NCBI GenBank assembly: GCA_965119685.1
Contig: OZ221971.1
Span: 1,488,001 to 1,552,000, forward strand
Origin: Merdibacter sp965119685
Lineage (GTDB): Bacteria > Bacillota_I > Bacilli_A > Erysipelotrichales > Erysipelotrichaceae
Reading direction: 5' to 3'
DNA length: 64,000 nucleotides
A model generated the notes under the pieces. It did no database searches. It saw only the letters and a program-made list of their open reading frames with translations, and was not told where the DNA came from. The position numbers and the translations under genes are program-made. This document shows, one piece after another, positions 34,081-41,860 of the stretch (positions within the stretch are counted from its first letter, which is position 1; each line of letters begins with the position of its first letter).

Positions 34081-34086
34081 ATTATA
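34081..34086 (-). promoter_or_regulatory. -10 element of rqcH
   Basis: Minus-strand TATAAT, preceded by TGTGC (extended type). Its -35 region overlaps the TTGACA of the divergent gmk promoter. Confidence 0.55.
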
Positions 34087-34104
34087 GCACAGTTGAAAAA
34101 AAGT

Positions 34105-34133
34105 TTGACAGAATGTTAGTGCGCTGGTAAAAT
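34105..34133 (+). promoter_or_regulatory. Promoter of gmk
   Basis: A perfect TTGACA and TAAAAT are separated by 17 bp, with TGG just before the -10. Confidence 0.8.
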
Positions 34134-34161
34134 TAGCAGTAAATAATGGGAGGACGGGCAC

Positions 34162-34740
34162 ATGAAAAAAGGTTTGCTGATCATCATCAGCGGTCCCAGC
34201 GGCGTCGGTAAGGGGACGGTGCGCAAATACTTCATGGATGACGACAGTCTGCGCTTGGCGTATTCGATTTCGATGACGACGCGTTCGCCGCGGCAGGGTG
34301 AGAAGGACGGTGTGGATTACATCTTTACCACGCGGGAGCAGTTTGAAAAGGCAATCGCGGAGGGCGACCTTTTGGAATGGGCGGAGTTTGTCGGCAACTA
34401 TTATGGAACACCTTTGGCACAGGTAGAAGCGCTGCGCGAGCAGGGAAAGAACGTGCTCTTGGAAATTGAGGTGCAGGGTGCGGATCAGGTGCGCAGCAAA
34501 TGCCCGGATGCGCTTTCGATCTTCATCATCCCCCCAAGCATGGAAGAATTGGAAAACCGCATTCGCGGACGGCGCAGCGAACCAGAGGAGATCGTGCAGC
34601 AGCGCTTGGCAAAAGCGGAGAATGAGATGAAGATGATCAGCAATTATAAATACATCGTCTGCAATGAGGACCCACAGCTTGCCGCCGAGTTGATCAGCTC
34701 GATCATCAAGCGTCACATGTATGTGGAGGAGAACGTGTAG
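34162..34740 (+). CDS. gmk: Guanylate kinase
   Basis: Phosphorylates GMP/dGMP to GDP/dGDP with ATP. The 192 residues carry the P-loop ISGPSGVGKGT near residues 8-18, the GMP-binding TTRSPRQGEKDGVDYIF and FVGNYYGTPL. GGGAGGAC stands before the ATG. In most Bacillota rpoZ follows gmk; here a terminator follows directly, so rpoZ must be elsewhere or missing from this locus. Confidence 0.97.
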   Translation: MKKGLLIIISGPSGVGKGTVRKYFMDDDSLRLAYSISMTTRSPRQGEKDGVDYIFTTREQFEKAIAEGDLLEWAEFVGNYYGTPLAQVEALREQGKNVLLEIEVQGADQVRSKCPDALSIFIIPPSMEELENRIRGRRSEPEEIVQQRLAKAENEMKMISNYKYIVCNEDPQLAAELISSIIKRHMYVEENV

Positions 34741-34780
34741 CTATCATCGATGTGAAGGAAGAAGATATAATATTGCAATG

Positions 34781-34809
34781 ACGGCGTCTGAGGAAAGATC
34801 GCCGTTTTT
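34781..34809 (+). terminator. Intrinsic terminator of gmk
   Basis: ACGGCG and CGCCGT pair around a 13-base loop and are followed by T5. Confidence 0.85.
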
Positions 34810-34828
34810 ATTTTGTCATATTATATAT

Positions 34829-35249
34829 TTTCCAGCCAAGTACACATCTGTTAGTCACCTGAAGGTTTCTCATCGTGCAAAGCAGAAGCGGTTGACTCTC
34901 TATGACATAGAAACCAAAGAACAGCAGGTGTATCAGATGGATGACTCGTGTGCTTGTGTAGCGTCAGCTATGATCGCATCATCTCTGTTTACGACATCAG
35001 CGATGAGTTCACTTTGCTGCAGCGCAGGGAGTTCATTTTCAAGCGGGAAAACACCTCAGTCAGCTGATTGTCAACGATGCATCACAGGGGCGGCGGGAGA
35101 AGGCAAAAGCCCAACCGCTCAGATGAAGCATCCGATCAGCGAGAAAGACGTCTTTTACACAGCACAGCGAAAGGATAAAAAAAGACAAATTCAAGCAGAC
35201 GGGGGAGGCAATCAAAGAAATACAGCCCTATATGAAGAAAAGGAAATAA
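34829..35249 (+). pseudogene. Decayed gene of unknown function with multiple frameshifts
   Basis: Protein-like sequence is found in successive frames: KRLTLYDIETKEQQVYQMDD (frame of 34829), then YDRIISVYDISDEFTLLQ from 34969 (shifted frame, stop near 35065), then GKHLSQLIVNDASQGRREKA from 35049 (third frame, stop at 35124), then MKHPISEKDVFYTAQRKD from 35123 (first frame), and finally KDKFKQTGEAIKEIQPYMKK ending at TAA 35247. At least two shifts fall in A runs (near 35047 and 35177). No single frame encodes the whole. No initiation codon with a ribosome binding site remains. The original function is not recognised. Confidence 0.6.
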
Positions 35250-35281
35250 AGACAAAGGTGAAAAAGCGGGCAGAACACTAA

Positions 35282-35340
35282 AAAGAAGCGTAATCCTTGA
35301 AAGGATCAAGCCATCCTCACCAAAGCAGTGCGCTTCTTTT
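35282..35340. terminator. Bidirectional terminator between the decayed gene and gdhA
   Basis: AAAGAAGCG and CGCTTCTTT pair over a long interior that itself holds ATCCTTGAAAGGAT. A and T runs on both sides allow termination from either direction. Confidence 0.7.
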
Positions 35341-35357
35341 CTTGTTGTATTTACGAT

Positions 35358-36689
35358 TTATACGATTCCCTGTGCGAGCATGCTGTCGGCCACCTTGATG
35401 AAGCCTGCGATGTTGGCTCCCGCCATGTAGTTGCCTTCCATGCCATATTCCTTGGCAGTATCACTGCATGTTTGGAAGATTTCCTCCATGATCGCCTTTA
35501 ATCGGGCGTCGACTTCCTCAAAGCTCCAAGAGAGGCGCAGGGAGTTTTGGGACATCTCCAAACCGCTGGTTGCCACGCCGCCGGCGTTGCTGGCTTTGCC
35601 CGGCGCATACCAGATGCCCTTTTCCATGAATACTTCGATCGCTTCCGGCGTACAAGGCATGTTTGCGCCCTCACAGACGGCGATGACGCCATTTGCCGCC
35701 AGTGTCTTGGCATCCTCACCGTTCAGCTCATTTTGGGTTGCACAAGGCAGAGCGATGTCGCAAGGGATGCTCCAGACGCCCTTGCCCTCATGATAGGTGG
35801 CGCTGTCAACGCGATCTGCATACTCTTTGATGCGTCCGCGTTTCACTTCTTTGATCTCCTTGACGATGTCGAGCTGAATGCCGTTAGGATCATGGACATA
35901 GCCTCCTGAATCCGACATGGCGACGACCGTTGCGCCCAACTGCGTCGCTTTTTCACAGGCGTAGATGGCGACGTTGCCGCTGCCGCTGATGACGACCTTT
36001 TTGCCGGCAAACGAAGTACCGTGCTCTTTCAGCATCGCTTCGGTAAAGTAGCATAAGCCATAACCGGTCGCTTCGGTACGCACTAAGGAACCGCCCCATT
36101 TGAGTCCCTTGCCGGTCAATGTGCCGCTGAACTCATTGCGCAAACGCTTGTATTGTCCAAACAGATAGCCGATCTCACGTCCGCCGACGCCGATATCACC
36201 GGCCGGCACGTCAGTGTTCGGACCGATATGGCGATAGAGCTCGCTCATGAAGCTCTGACAGAAACGCATGACCTCGCCATCGCTCTTGCCCTTTGGATCG
36301 AAGTCGCTGCCGCCTTTGCCGCCGCCCATCGGCAGTGTAGTCAGCGCATTTTTAAAGATCTGTTCAAAGCCTAAAAATTTGATGATGCTGATATTGACGG
36401 ATGGATGAAAGCGCAGTCCTCCCTTATAAGGGCCGATCGCCGAATTGAATTCCACACGGTAGCCGCGGTTGACCTGAACCTTGCCGTTATCGTCAACCCA
36501 GGGTACGCGGAAGATGATCTGGCGCTCCGGCTCGACGACACGCTCGAAAATACCGTTTTCAATGTATTCCGGGTGCTTTTTTGCTACCGGCTCCAGTGAA
36601 GTAAACACTTCGGTGACTGCCTGAATAAACTCTTTGTCATTTGGATTTCGCTGGATCACGCGATCCAAGGTGCTCTGTAATAAATCCAT
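35358..36689 (-). CDS. gdhA: Glutamate dehydrogenase, hexameric (NADP-type)
   Basis: Reductive amination of 2-oxoglutarate to glutamate, linking nitrogen and carbon metabolism. From the chosen start it has 443 residues, the length of class I hexameric enzymes. GGLRFHPSVN, the catalytic-Lys region LPMGGGKGGSDFDPKGKSD, and DVPAGDIGVGGREIG are family hallmarks; the Rossmann part shows VVISGSGNVA. The sequence resembles NADP-dependent biosynthetic forms, but cofactor choice is not proven. The start at 36689 has AAGGAGGG upstream; the longer frame runs into the promoter. It is a single gene, divergent from feoAB. Confidence 0.95.
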   Translation of the reverse strand: MDLLQSTLDRVIQRNPNDKEFIQAVTEVFTSLEPVAKKHPEYIENGIFERVVEPERQIIFRVPWVDDNGKVQVNRGYRVEFNSAIGPYKGGLRFHPSVNISIIKFLGFEQIFKNALTTLPMGGGKGGSDFDPKGKSDGEVMRFCQSFMSELYRHIGPNTDVPAGDIGVGGREIGYLFGQYKRLRNEFSGTLTGKGLKWGGSLVRTEATGYGLCYFTEAMLKEHGTSFAGKKVVISGSGNVAIYACEKATQLGATVVAMSDSGGYVHDPNGIQLDIVKEIKEVKRGRIKEYADRVDSATYHEGKGVWSIPCDIALPCATQNELNGEDAKTLAANGVIAVCEGANMPCTPEAIEVFMEKGIWYAPGKASNAGGVATSGLEMSQNSLRLSWSFEEVDARLKAIMEEIFQTCSDTAKEYGMEGNYMAGANIAGFIKVADSMLAQGIV

Positions 36690-36719
36690 CAATGATCCCT
36701 CCTTCATAAAAACAGGTAT

Positions 36720-36725
36720 ATTATA
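36720..36725 (-). promoter_or_regulatory. -10 element of gdhA
   Basis: TATAAT on the minus strand, 31 bases before the start codon. A weak -35 (TTTCAC) lies 17 bp upstream. Confidence 0.6.
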
Positions 36726-36773
36726 GCGCAGAAGAAAGAAAAGTGAAATACTTTTGGAACAATTTTTCAAGAA

Positions 36774-36792
36774 AATGAAATATGTTTTCATT
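36774..36792. promoter_or_regulatory. Palindrome between gdhA and feoA, candidate operator
   Basis: AATGAAA and TTTCATT are separated by five bases. The inner 15 bases match the 7-1-7 Fur consensus TGATAATNATTATCA at 9 of 14 defined positions. It lies about 50 bases upstream of the gdhA -10 and 143 bases before feoA, so it could serve either. Confidence 0.35.
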
Positions 36793-36934
36793 ATGAGGAT
36801 GGAAATAAAAGGGGAATTGTGGAAGGGGGAGGGGCATATCTATGCGCAGCGATCACAAAAAGAACGATCAGCGTTCAAAAGAAAGCGACAATTCTTGAAG
36901 CGAAGCCCTTTTACAATCATCACTGGGTGATGAA

Positions 36935-37159
36935 ATGAACGCTGCACAGCTGAAAAGAGGCGAGCGTGCCATGGTGAGGGCGCTGCATCACACACCGGCG
37001 CATAAAGAGCGGCTGATCTCGCTTGGCATCTGTCCCAAAGGGAAGATCATCTATCGGGCAACGACGCTGTTTCACGATCCTTTGCTCTTTGAGGTGGAGG
37101 ATGCGTTAGTGGCGCTGCGGCGTAAGGATGCGCAGAAAATCGAGGTTGTCCTGCTATGA
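36935..37159 (+). CDS. feoA: Ferrous iron transport protein A (FeoA)
   Basis: A 74-residue cytoplasmic SH3-like protein that assists FeoB. It shows the FeoA pattern: short beta strands, HKERLISLGICPKGKIIYR (the family's R..LGI.PG motif) and a final VEDALVALRRKDAQKIEV. GGGTGA stands just before the ATG. It overlaps feoB by four bases (ATGA), so the two are co-translated. Confidence 0.92.
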   Translation: MNAAQLKRGERAMVRALHHTPAHKERLISLGICPKGKIIYRATTLFHDPLLFEVEDALVALRRKDAQKIEVVLL

Positions 37160-39189
37160 AGCATTATACCATTGCGCTCGTCGGCAATCCCAATGTGGGG
37201 AAGAGCGCTTGGATCAACCTGCTGGCCCATGCGGATTTTAAGGTGGGCAACTGGCCGGGGGTAACGGTGGAGAAAAAAGAGGCGCGGGTTTACCGTCATG
37301 GCTGCTGTTATCATCTCATTGATCTGCCGGGAACGTATTCCTTGCAGGAGACGCGGGATGAGGGACGCATCTGCGCGCGCTATCTGCAAGAGACGTCTGT
37401 CGATCTTTTGTTGAATATCTGTGATCCCGCCTGTTTTAAGCGCGGTCTGCGGCTGGCGATGCAGCTGCGTGAGCTGCAAATTCCCATGATTCTCGTATTC
37501 GGTTTTTATGATCAGGCGAAGCGAAAAGGGATTTCGATCGATTGTGAGACAATGAGTGACGCCCTCTCTTTGCCGGTCTGTTTTTTGAGCGCGTATCAGC
37601 GTGCGCATCGAAAACGGCTATGGCGGCTGATCGAGGATCACTGTGGAAGCGCCTGCGTCTATCCGCCCTTATACGGCGCAAAGCTGAGCAAGGCGGCAAT
37701 GGCGCTTTGCCAAGAGCTCTCTGCTCGCTATGATCACTTACGGGATTGTTATGGGGCGGTGTATGCGTTTTTTCGCAAGGAGGGAAGCGTACAGGTAAGC
37801 GAGCGATGGCAGCGCTGGCAGGAGAATTATCCGATGGAGGAGATGTGGACGCGCTATGACGATCGCATCGACCTGCTGATGCAAAAGGCTTACAGCAGGG
37901 AGCGGGGAAAGCGCTTATACACCTTGTTTGATCGGGTGCTGCTGCATCCGCTGCTCGCCTATCCGCTGTGCGTCTTGTTTTTCTGCTGGTTTTTGCAGAT
38001 GGTGTTTCGCGGCAGCACGCCGTGGAGCGATTACATCGGGTGGCTGGGAGAGGAGTATCTCCTTCCCTGTCTGCGCTTTGCAATGACGTCGCTGCCGCAG
38101 GTGATCAGCGATTTTATCATTGATGGTGTCGTCAGCGGTCTGCTTGGCGTCGTCAGCTTTGTGCCGCTGATGGGAACGCTGTACTTCTGGATCGCTTTCT
38201 TGGAGGAAAGCGGTTATTATGCGCGCATCGCTTTTTTGAGCGATCGTGTGATGTCCTATTTCCATTTAAGCGGCAAGGCGTTTTTGGCGCTGCTGCTAGG
38301 CTATGGCTGCAATGTGCCCGGGGTGATCGCCAGCAAGTCGCTGGAGACGCAAAAACAGCGGATGCTTTGCGCGCTGTTAGTTCCTTTTATGTCCTGCGGC
38401 GCGCGCTTGCCGGTGTACCTGTTGTTTTGCGCCGGCTTCTTTGTCGGCAAGGAGGCGGCGGTGGTCGCTTCTCTGTATGGCATCGGTTTGTTTGTCGCCT
38501 TTCTCGCCGCCTTTCTTTTAAGCAAGCTGCACATGTTCAAGGAGGATGCGATCCAGCTTTTCGAGCTGCCGCCCTATCGGCTGCCCTCGTTAAAGGTGCT
38601 GGGCAAAAGCGCCGCCAAGGAATGCGCCGCCTATTTGAAAAAGGCGTGTACCATCGTCATGATGGTGATGATGGTACTGTGGTGCTTCAGCTATTTTCCT
38701 AACGGGGAACGCTCACAGAGCTATCTGGCGAATACCGCCCGCGATGTCAGCGTCTTGTTTGCGCCGCTGGGATTTGGCGATAGCTGGGAGTGTGTCGCTT
38801 CCTTGCCCGGGGGCATCATCGCCAAAGAGAGCATCGTCGGCTTTCTGCATCAAGATAGCTCGGCAAAGACACGTTCCTTTGACTTTGCGCGCGATGTGCC
38901 CCTCATCATCGAGCAGGGCTTTCAAAGTGCCAAACGCGCTTTGCTGATGCAGCCCGCTGAGCGCTCGTCCATCACGCCCTTTGTTCCCTGGCAGGGAAAA
39001 GACGCGCCGTTAAAGGCGTACAGCTTCCTCGTCTATGTGCTTTTAAGCATCCCCTGTGTGATGACGATCGCCGCCATCGCCAGCCTCTATGGCAGAAAGC
39101 TCGCTTTGTATAGCATTGTGCTGATGAGCGTCGTCCCTTATGTGAGCGCTTTGCTCATCTATCAGGGAATGCGCCTGCTGCTTTTTTGA
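37156..39189 (+). CDS. feoB: Ferrous iron transporter FeoB with altered G4 motif
   Basis: An inner-membrane Fe(II) permease with an N-terminal G-protein domain; 677 residues. G1 is GNPNVGKSAWIN (usual GKTTLFN), G2 keeps Thr in WPGVTVEKK, G3 is DLPGTYSL, but G4, normally NxxD, reads GFYD, so the guanine-reading Asn is Gly. The membrane half has the two Gate motifs, LGYGCNVPGVIASK and PFMSCGARLPVYL, with their Cys residues, and about eight helices. It is translated from an overlap with feoA. Loss of the Asn may reduce nucleotide selectivity. No Fur gene lies nearby. Confidence 0.94.
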   Translation: MKHYTIALVGNPNVGKSAWINLLAHADFKVGNWPGVTVEKKEARVYRHGCCYHLIDLPGTYSLQETRDEGRICARYLQETSVDLLLNICDPACFKRGLRLAMQLRELQIPMILVFGFYDQAKRKGISIDCETMSDALSLPVCFLSAYQRAHRKRLWRLIEDHCGSACVYPPLYGAKLSKAAMALCQELSARYDHLRDCYGAVYAFFRKEGSVQVSERWQRWQENYPMEEMWTRYDDRIDLLMQKAYSRERGKRLYTLFDRVLLHPLLAYPLCVLFFCWFLQMVFRGSTPWSDYIGWLGEEYLLPCLRFAMTSLPQVISDFIIDGVVSGLLGVVSFVPLMGTLYFWIAFLEESGYYARIAFLSDRVMSYFHLSGKAFLALLLGYGCNVPGVIASKSLETQKQRMLCALLVPFMSCGARLPVYLLFCAGFFVGKEAAVVASLYGIGLFVAFLAAFLLSKLHMFKEDAIQLFELPPYRLPSLKVLGKSAAKECAAYLKKACTIVMMVMMVLWCFSYFPNGERSQSYLANTARDVSVLFAPLGFGDSWECVASLPGGIIAKESIVGFLHQDSSAKTRSFDFARDVPLIIEQGFQSAKRALLMQPAERSSITPFVPWQGKDAPLKAYSFLVYVLLSIPCVMTIAAIASLYGRKLALYSIVLMSVVPYVSALLIYQGMRLLLF

Positions 39190-39294
39190 ACGGGAGAGGA
39201 AAGTATTGCAAATCGTTTTCATTTCACGTAAAAATCCTACATTATGGGATAAAAGCGGGAAACGCACTTGTTAATCATGCGGAAAATATGCTAT

Positions 39295-39300
39295 TATAAT
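39295..39300 (+). promoter_or_regulatory. -10 element of rny
   Basis: TATAAT, with TTAATC 18 bp upstream as a weak -35. The leader contains a small hairpin TAAGC/GCTTA before the AAGGAGG. Confidence 0.5.
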
Positions 39301-39353
39301 AAAGGTTAAGCGTTATGCTTACACCCAAAATCATAGACGAAGGAGGAACTGAA

Positions 39354-40904
39354 ATGGATGTAGTTTCTATTTTGTCTGGAGGGTTGGCAGGGCTTGTCAT
39401 CGGAATTGCCGTGATGATCGGTATTTCCAAGGCAGGCTTAAATAAGGATCAGCAGAAGGCTGCCCGGCTGTTGGATCAGGCGTCGATCAAAGCGGACGCT
39501 ACGGTCAAGCAGGCGATTTTGGACGGCCGTACACAGGTACATGAACTGAAGATTGAAGCAGAAAAAGAGATCAAGGAACGCAAGCAGGAGATCACCAAGA
39601 TGGAGAATAAGCTGCTGCGCAGAGAGGATAATCTGAATTTCCGCGATGAGGCTTTGACTGCAAAGGAAAAACAACTGGATCAGAAGAGTACACAGCTGTC
39701 TGACAAATTAGCTTCTCTGGATGAAAAAGAGAAAGAGCTGCAGGCGAAGATCGACGTGCAGATCACAGAGCTCGAGCGCGTGGCCGCCATGAGCTCAACC
39801 GAGGCGAGAGAGGAGCTGTTCGCCGCCGTGGAAAAGCGGATGGAACAGGAGACGATCGCCTATATTAAGGACAAGGAAGACGAAGCGAAGGCCAAGGCGG
39901 ACGACAGTGCCCGCAATATCATCGCTTTGGCGATCCAGCGTTTGTCGCAGGATGAATCTGCCGAGCGTACGGTATCGGTTGTCGCTTTGCCAAGCGAGGA
40001 GATGAAGGGGCGCATCATCGGACGCGAGGGCCGCAATATCAAGGCCATCGAGCAGGCGACCGGCGTCGATTTGATCATCGACGATACGCCGGAGACGATC
40101 ACCGTTTCCTGCTTTAACCCGATTCGCCGTGAAATTGCCCGGCTGTCGCTGGAGTATTTGATCAAGGACGGACGCATTCAGCCCGGACGCATCGAAGAGG
40201 TTGTCAACAAGGTGCGCCGTGAGATCGACAACAACATCACCAAGGTCGGTGAGGAGACGGTGTTCAAGCTGGGGATCGGCAAGATTGACCGTGAGATCAT
40301 CAAGCTGATCGGGCGCTTGAAATATCGCTTCTCCTATGGTCAAAACGCTTTGCAGCACAGCATTGAGGTCGCCAATCTGACCGGTATGATGGCGGCGGAG
40401 CTGGGATTGAATCAGCAGCTTGCCAAGCGTGCGGGACTGCTGCACGACATCGGCAAGGCGCTCGACTATGAGGTGGAAGGCAGCCATATTGAGCTGGGTT
40501 ATAAGTTTTGTAAGAAGCATGGCGAACGCGACGTGGTGCTCAATGCAATTCAATCGCACCACGGAGAGGTGGAGCCGAAGTATCTCATCAGCAATCTCGT
40601 CATCGCTGCGGATACGATCAGCGCGGCTCGTCCGGGCGCTCGCTATGAAGCGCTGCAAAACTATATCAACCGCTTAGAGGAGCTAGAGAAGATCTCCAAG
40701 AGCTTTGCGGGTGTGGAATCCTCTTATGCGATTCAGGCCGGACGCGAGGTGCGCGTCATGGTTGTGCCGGATAAGATGGATGATTTGGCATGTCATCGTC
40801 TGGCACGCGATATCAGAGATAAAATTGAGGCGGAGCTGACCTATCCGGGACAGATCAAGGTAACCGTCATTCGCGAGACCAGAGCCTGCGAGCTGGCGAA
40901 GTAA
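39354..40904 (+). CDS. rny: Ribonuclease Y
   Basis: A membrane-bound endoribonuclease that starts mRNA decay in Bacillota. The 516 residues have an N-terminal membrane helix (about 5-23), a long coiled coil (about 30-180), a KH RNA-binding domain with IGREGRNIKAIEQATG, and an HD domain with LLHDIGKALD and IQSHHGEVEP (catalytic His and Asp). The start at 39354 follows AAGGAGG. ymdB follows after one base, a classic conserved pair. Confidence 0.96.
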   Translation: MDVVSILSGGLAGLVIGIAVMIGISKAGLNKDQQKAARLLDQASIKADATVKQAILDGRTQVHELKIEAEKEIKERKQEITKMENKLLRREDNLNFRDEALTAKEKQLDQKSTQLSDKLASLDEKEKELQAKIDVQITELERVAAMSSTEAREELFAAVEKRMEQETIAYIKDKEDEAKAKADDSARNIIALAIQRLSQDESAERTVSVVALPSEEMKGRIIGREGRNIKAIEQATGVDLIIDDTPETITVSCFNPIRREIARLSLEYLIKDGRIQPGRIEEVVNKVRREIDNNITKVGEETVFKLGIGKIDREIIKLIGRLKYRFSYGQNALQHSIEVANLTGMMAAELGLNQQLAKRAGLLHDIGKALDYEVEGSHIELGYKFCKKHGERDVVLNAIQSHHGEVEPKYLISNLVIAADTISAARPGARYEALQNYINRLEELEKISKSFAGVESSYAIQAGREVRVMVVPDKMDDLACHRLARDIRDKIEAELTYPGQIKVTVIRETRACELAK

Positions 40905-40905
40905 C

Positions 40906-41706
40906 ATGAGAGTTCTCTTTATCGGAGATATTGTCGGACGTGTCGGGAGGGAAATGGTGGAGCGCCATCTCCCTCTTTTAAAATCCCGCTACGCTTTGGA
41001 TTTTGTCGTTGCCAACGGCGAGAATGCGGCGCATGGCAAAGGCATCACCCGGCGCATCTACAATCAGCTTGTGCAAATGGGGATCGATGCGCTTACGATG
41101 GGCAATCACACCTTTGCGAAAAGCGATCTCTTTCACTTCATTGACGAGGCAGAGTGCATGGTGCGCCCGCTCAATCTCAATCCGACTGACGTCGGCAAGG
41201 GGGTGCGCTGCTTTGACGTCAAGGGAATGCGCATTGCGGTTGTCAACCTGTGCGGCGAGGTGTTCATGCATGACATCAGCGAATCGCCTTTTGCTTGCAT
41301 GGAACGCGTGCTGAAGGAAGAGGCGGCAGATGTGTATTTTGTCGACCTGCATGCGGAGGCGACCAGCGAAAAGATCGCTTTTGCCTACGCCTTCAGCGGA
41401 CGGGTGCAGGCGGTGGTCGGCACGCATACGCATGTGCAGACGGCGGATGAGCGCATCGTCAACGGAACGGCGGCAATCAGCGATCTGGGCATGTGCGGCG
41501 CTTATACCAGCGTGCTGGGCAGAGATGTCAACGAGATCGTCACCCGTTTTACCACGCAGGAAAAGACCCGCTATACGATCGCGGAGGGACCCGGAGTCTT
41601 CTGCGGCGTCGTGGTGGAAATCGATGAGGTTACGCGTCAGGCGACGCATATCGAGCGTATTCAGATTCGCCCTCAGGAAGAGGAATGTGTTCCCTTATCG
41701 TTGTAA
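40906..41706 (+). CDS. ymdB: YmdB-family metallophosphoesterase
   Basis: A 266-residue phosphodiesterase of the TIGR00282/YmdB type, active in related species on 2',3'-cyclic or 3',5'-cyclic nucleotides and needed for normal biofilm and motility decisions. RVLFIGDIVGRVGREM at the N-terminus, VANGENAAHGKGIT, MGNHTF and VGTHTHVQTADERI supply the metal ligands. It starts one base after the rny stop codon, so the pair is coupled, and a strong terminator follows. Confidence 0.93.
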   Translation: MRVLFIGDIVGRVGREMVERHLPLLKSRYALDFVVANGENAAHGKGITRRIYNQLVQMGIDALTMGNHTFAKSDLFHFIDEAECMVRPLNLNPTDVGKGVRCFDVKGMRIAVVNLCGEVFMHDISESPFACMERVLKEEAADVYFVDLHAEATSEKIAFAYAFSGRVQAVVGTHTHVQTADERIVNGTAAISDLGMCGAYTSVLGRDVNEIVTRFTTQEKTRYTIAEGPGVFCGVVVEIDEVTRQATHIERIQIRPQEEECVPLSL

Positions 41707-41720
41707 TCATCGCTTTCACT

Positions 41721-41752
41721 GACAGCTTGACCTTTGTGTCAAGCTGTTTTTT
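41721..41752 (+). terminator. Intrinsic terminator of rny-ymdB
   Basis: CAGCTTGAC and GTCAAGCTG form a perfect 9-bp stem and are followed by T6. Confidence 0.92.
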
Positions 41753-41759
41753 ACGTGCA

Positions 41760-41806
41760 AAATACGACAAAATGCGGCAGAAAGCGGACAGAATGCGAAA
41801 GAACGC
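41760..41806 (+). repeat. Two direct repeats with 21-bp period, candidate LytTR binding site
   Basis: GACAAAATGCG (41766-41776) and GACAGAATGCG (41787-41797) are identical at 10 of 11 positions and exactly 21 bp apart, so they face the same side of the helix; similarity continues on both sides. They end 10 bases before the -35 of the operon that encodes a LytTR regulator. Known LytTR targets are paired 9-bp direct repeats with 12-13 bp spacers, that is, a 21-22 bp period. Confidence 0.6.
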
Positions 41807-41834
41807 TTGCGAAATCGTATATTTGTCATAAAAT
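41807..41834 (+). promoter_or_regulatory. Promoter of the foldase/ABC exporter/LytTR operon
   Basis: TTGCGA and TAAAAT are separated by 16 bp. The -35 is weak (4 of 6), as expected for an activated promoter. The AAAGGGAG ribosome binding site follows. Confidence 0.55.
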
Positions 41835-41860
41835 GAATTTATTTAAAGGGAGAATGCGGT

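Noticed and set aside
34721..35281. Single open frame of 186 codons after gmk as an intact gene
   Set aside because: Protein-like stretches alternate between frames, so the continuous frame is an artefact across a decayed gene; it also starts inside gmk.
36791..36934. Classical Fur box upstream of feoA
   Set aside because: No sequence close to the 19-bp Fur consensus was found; only the partial palindrome at 36774-36792 was kept as a candidate.
39795..40658. Antisense open frame of 287 codons inside rny
   Set aside because: Shadow frame of a clearly identified gene, no start signal.
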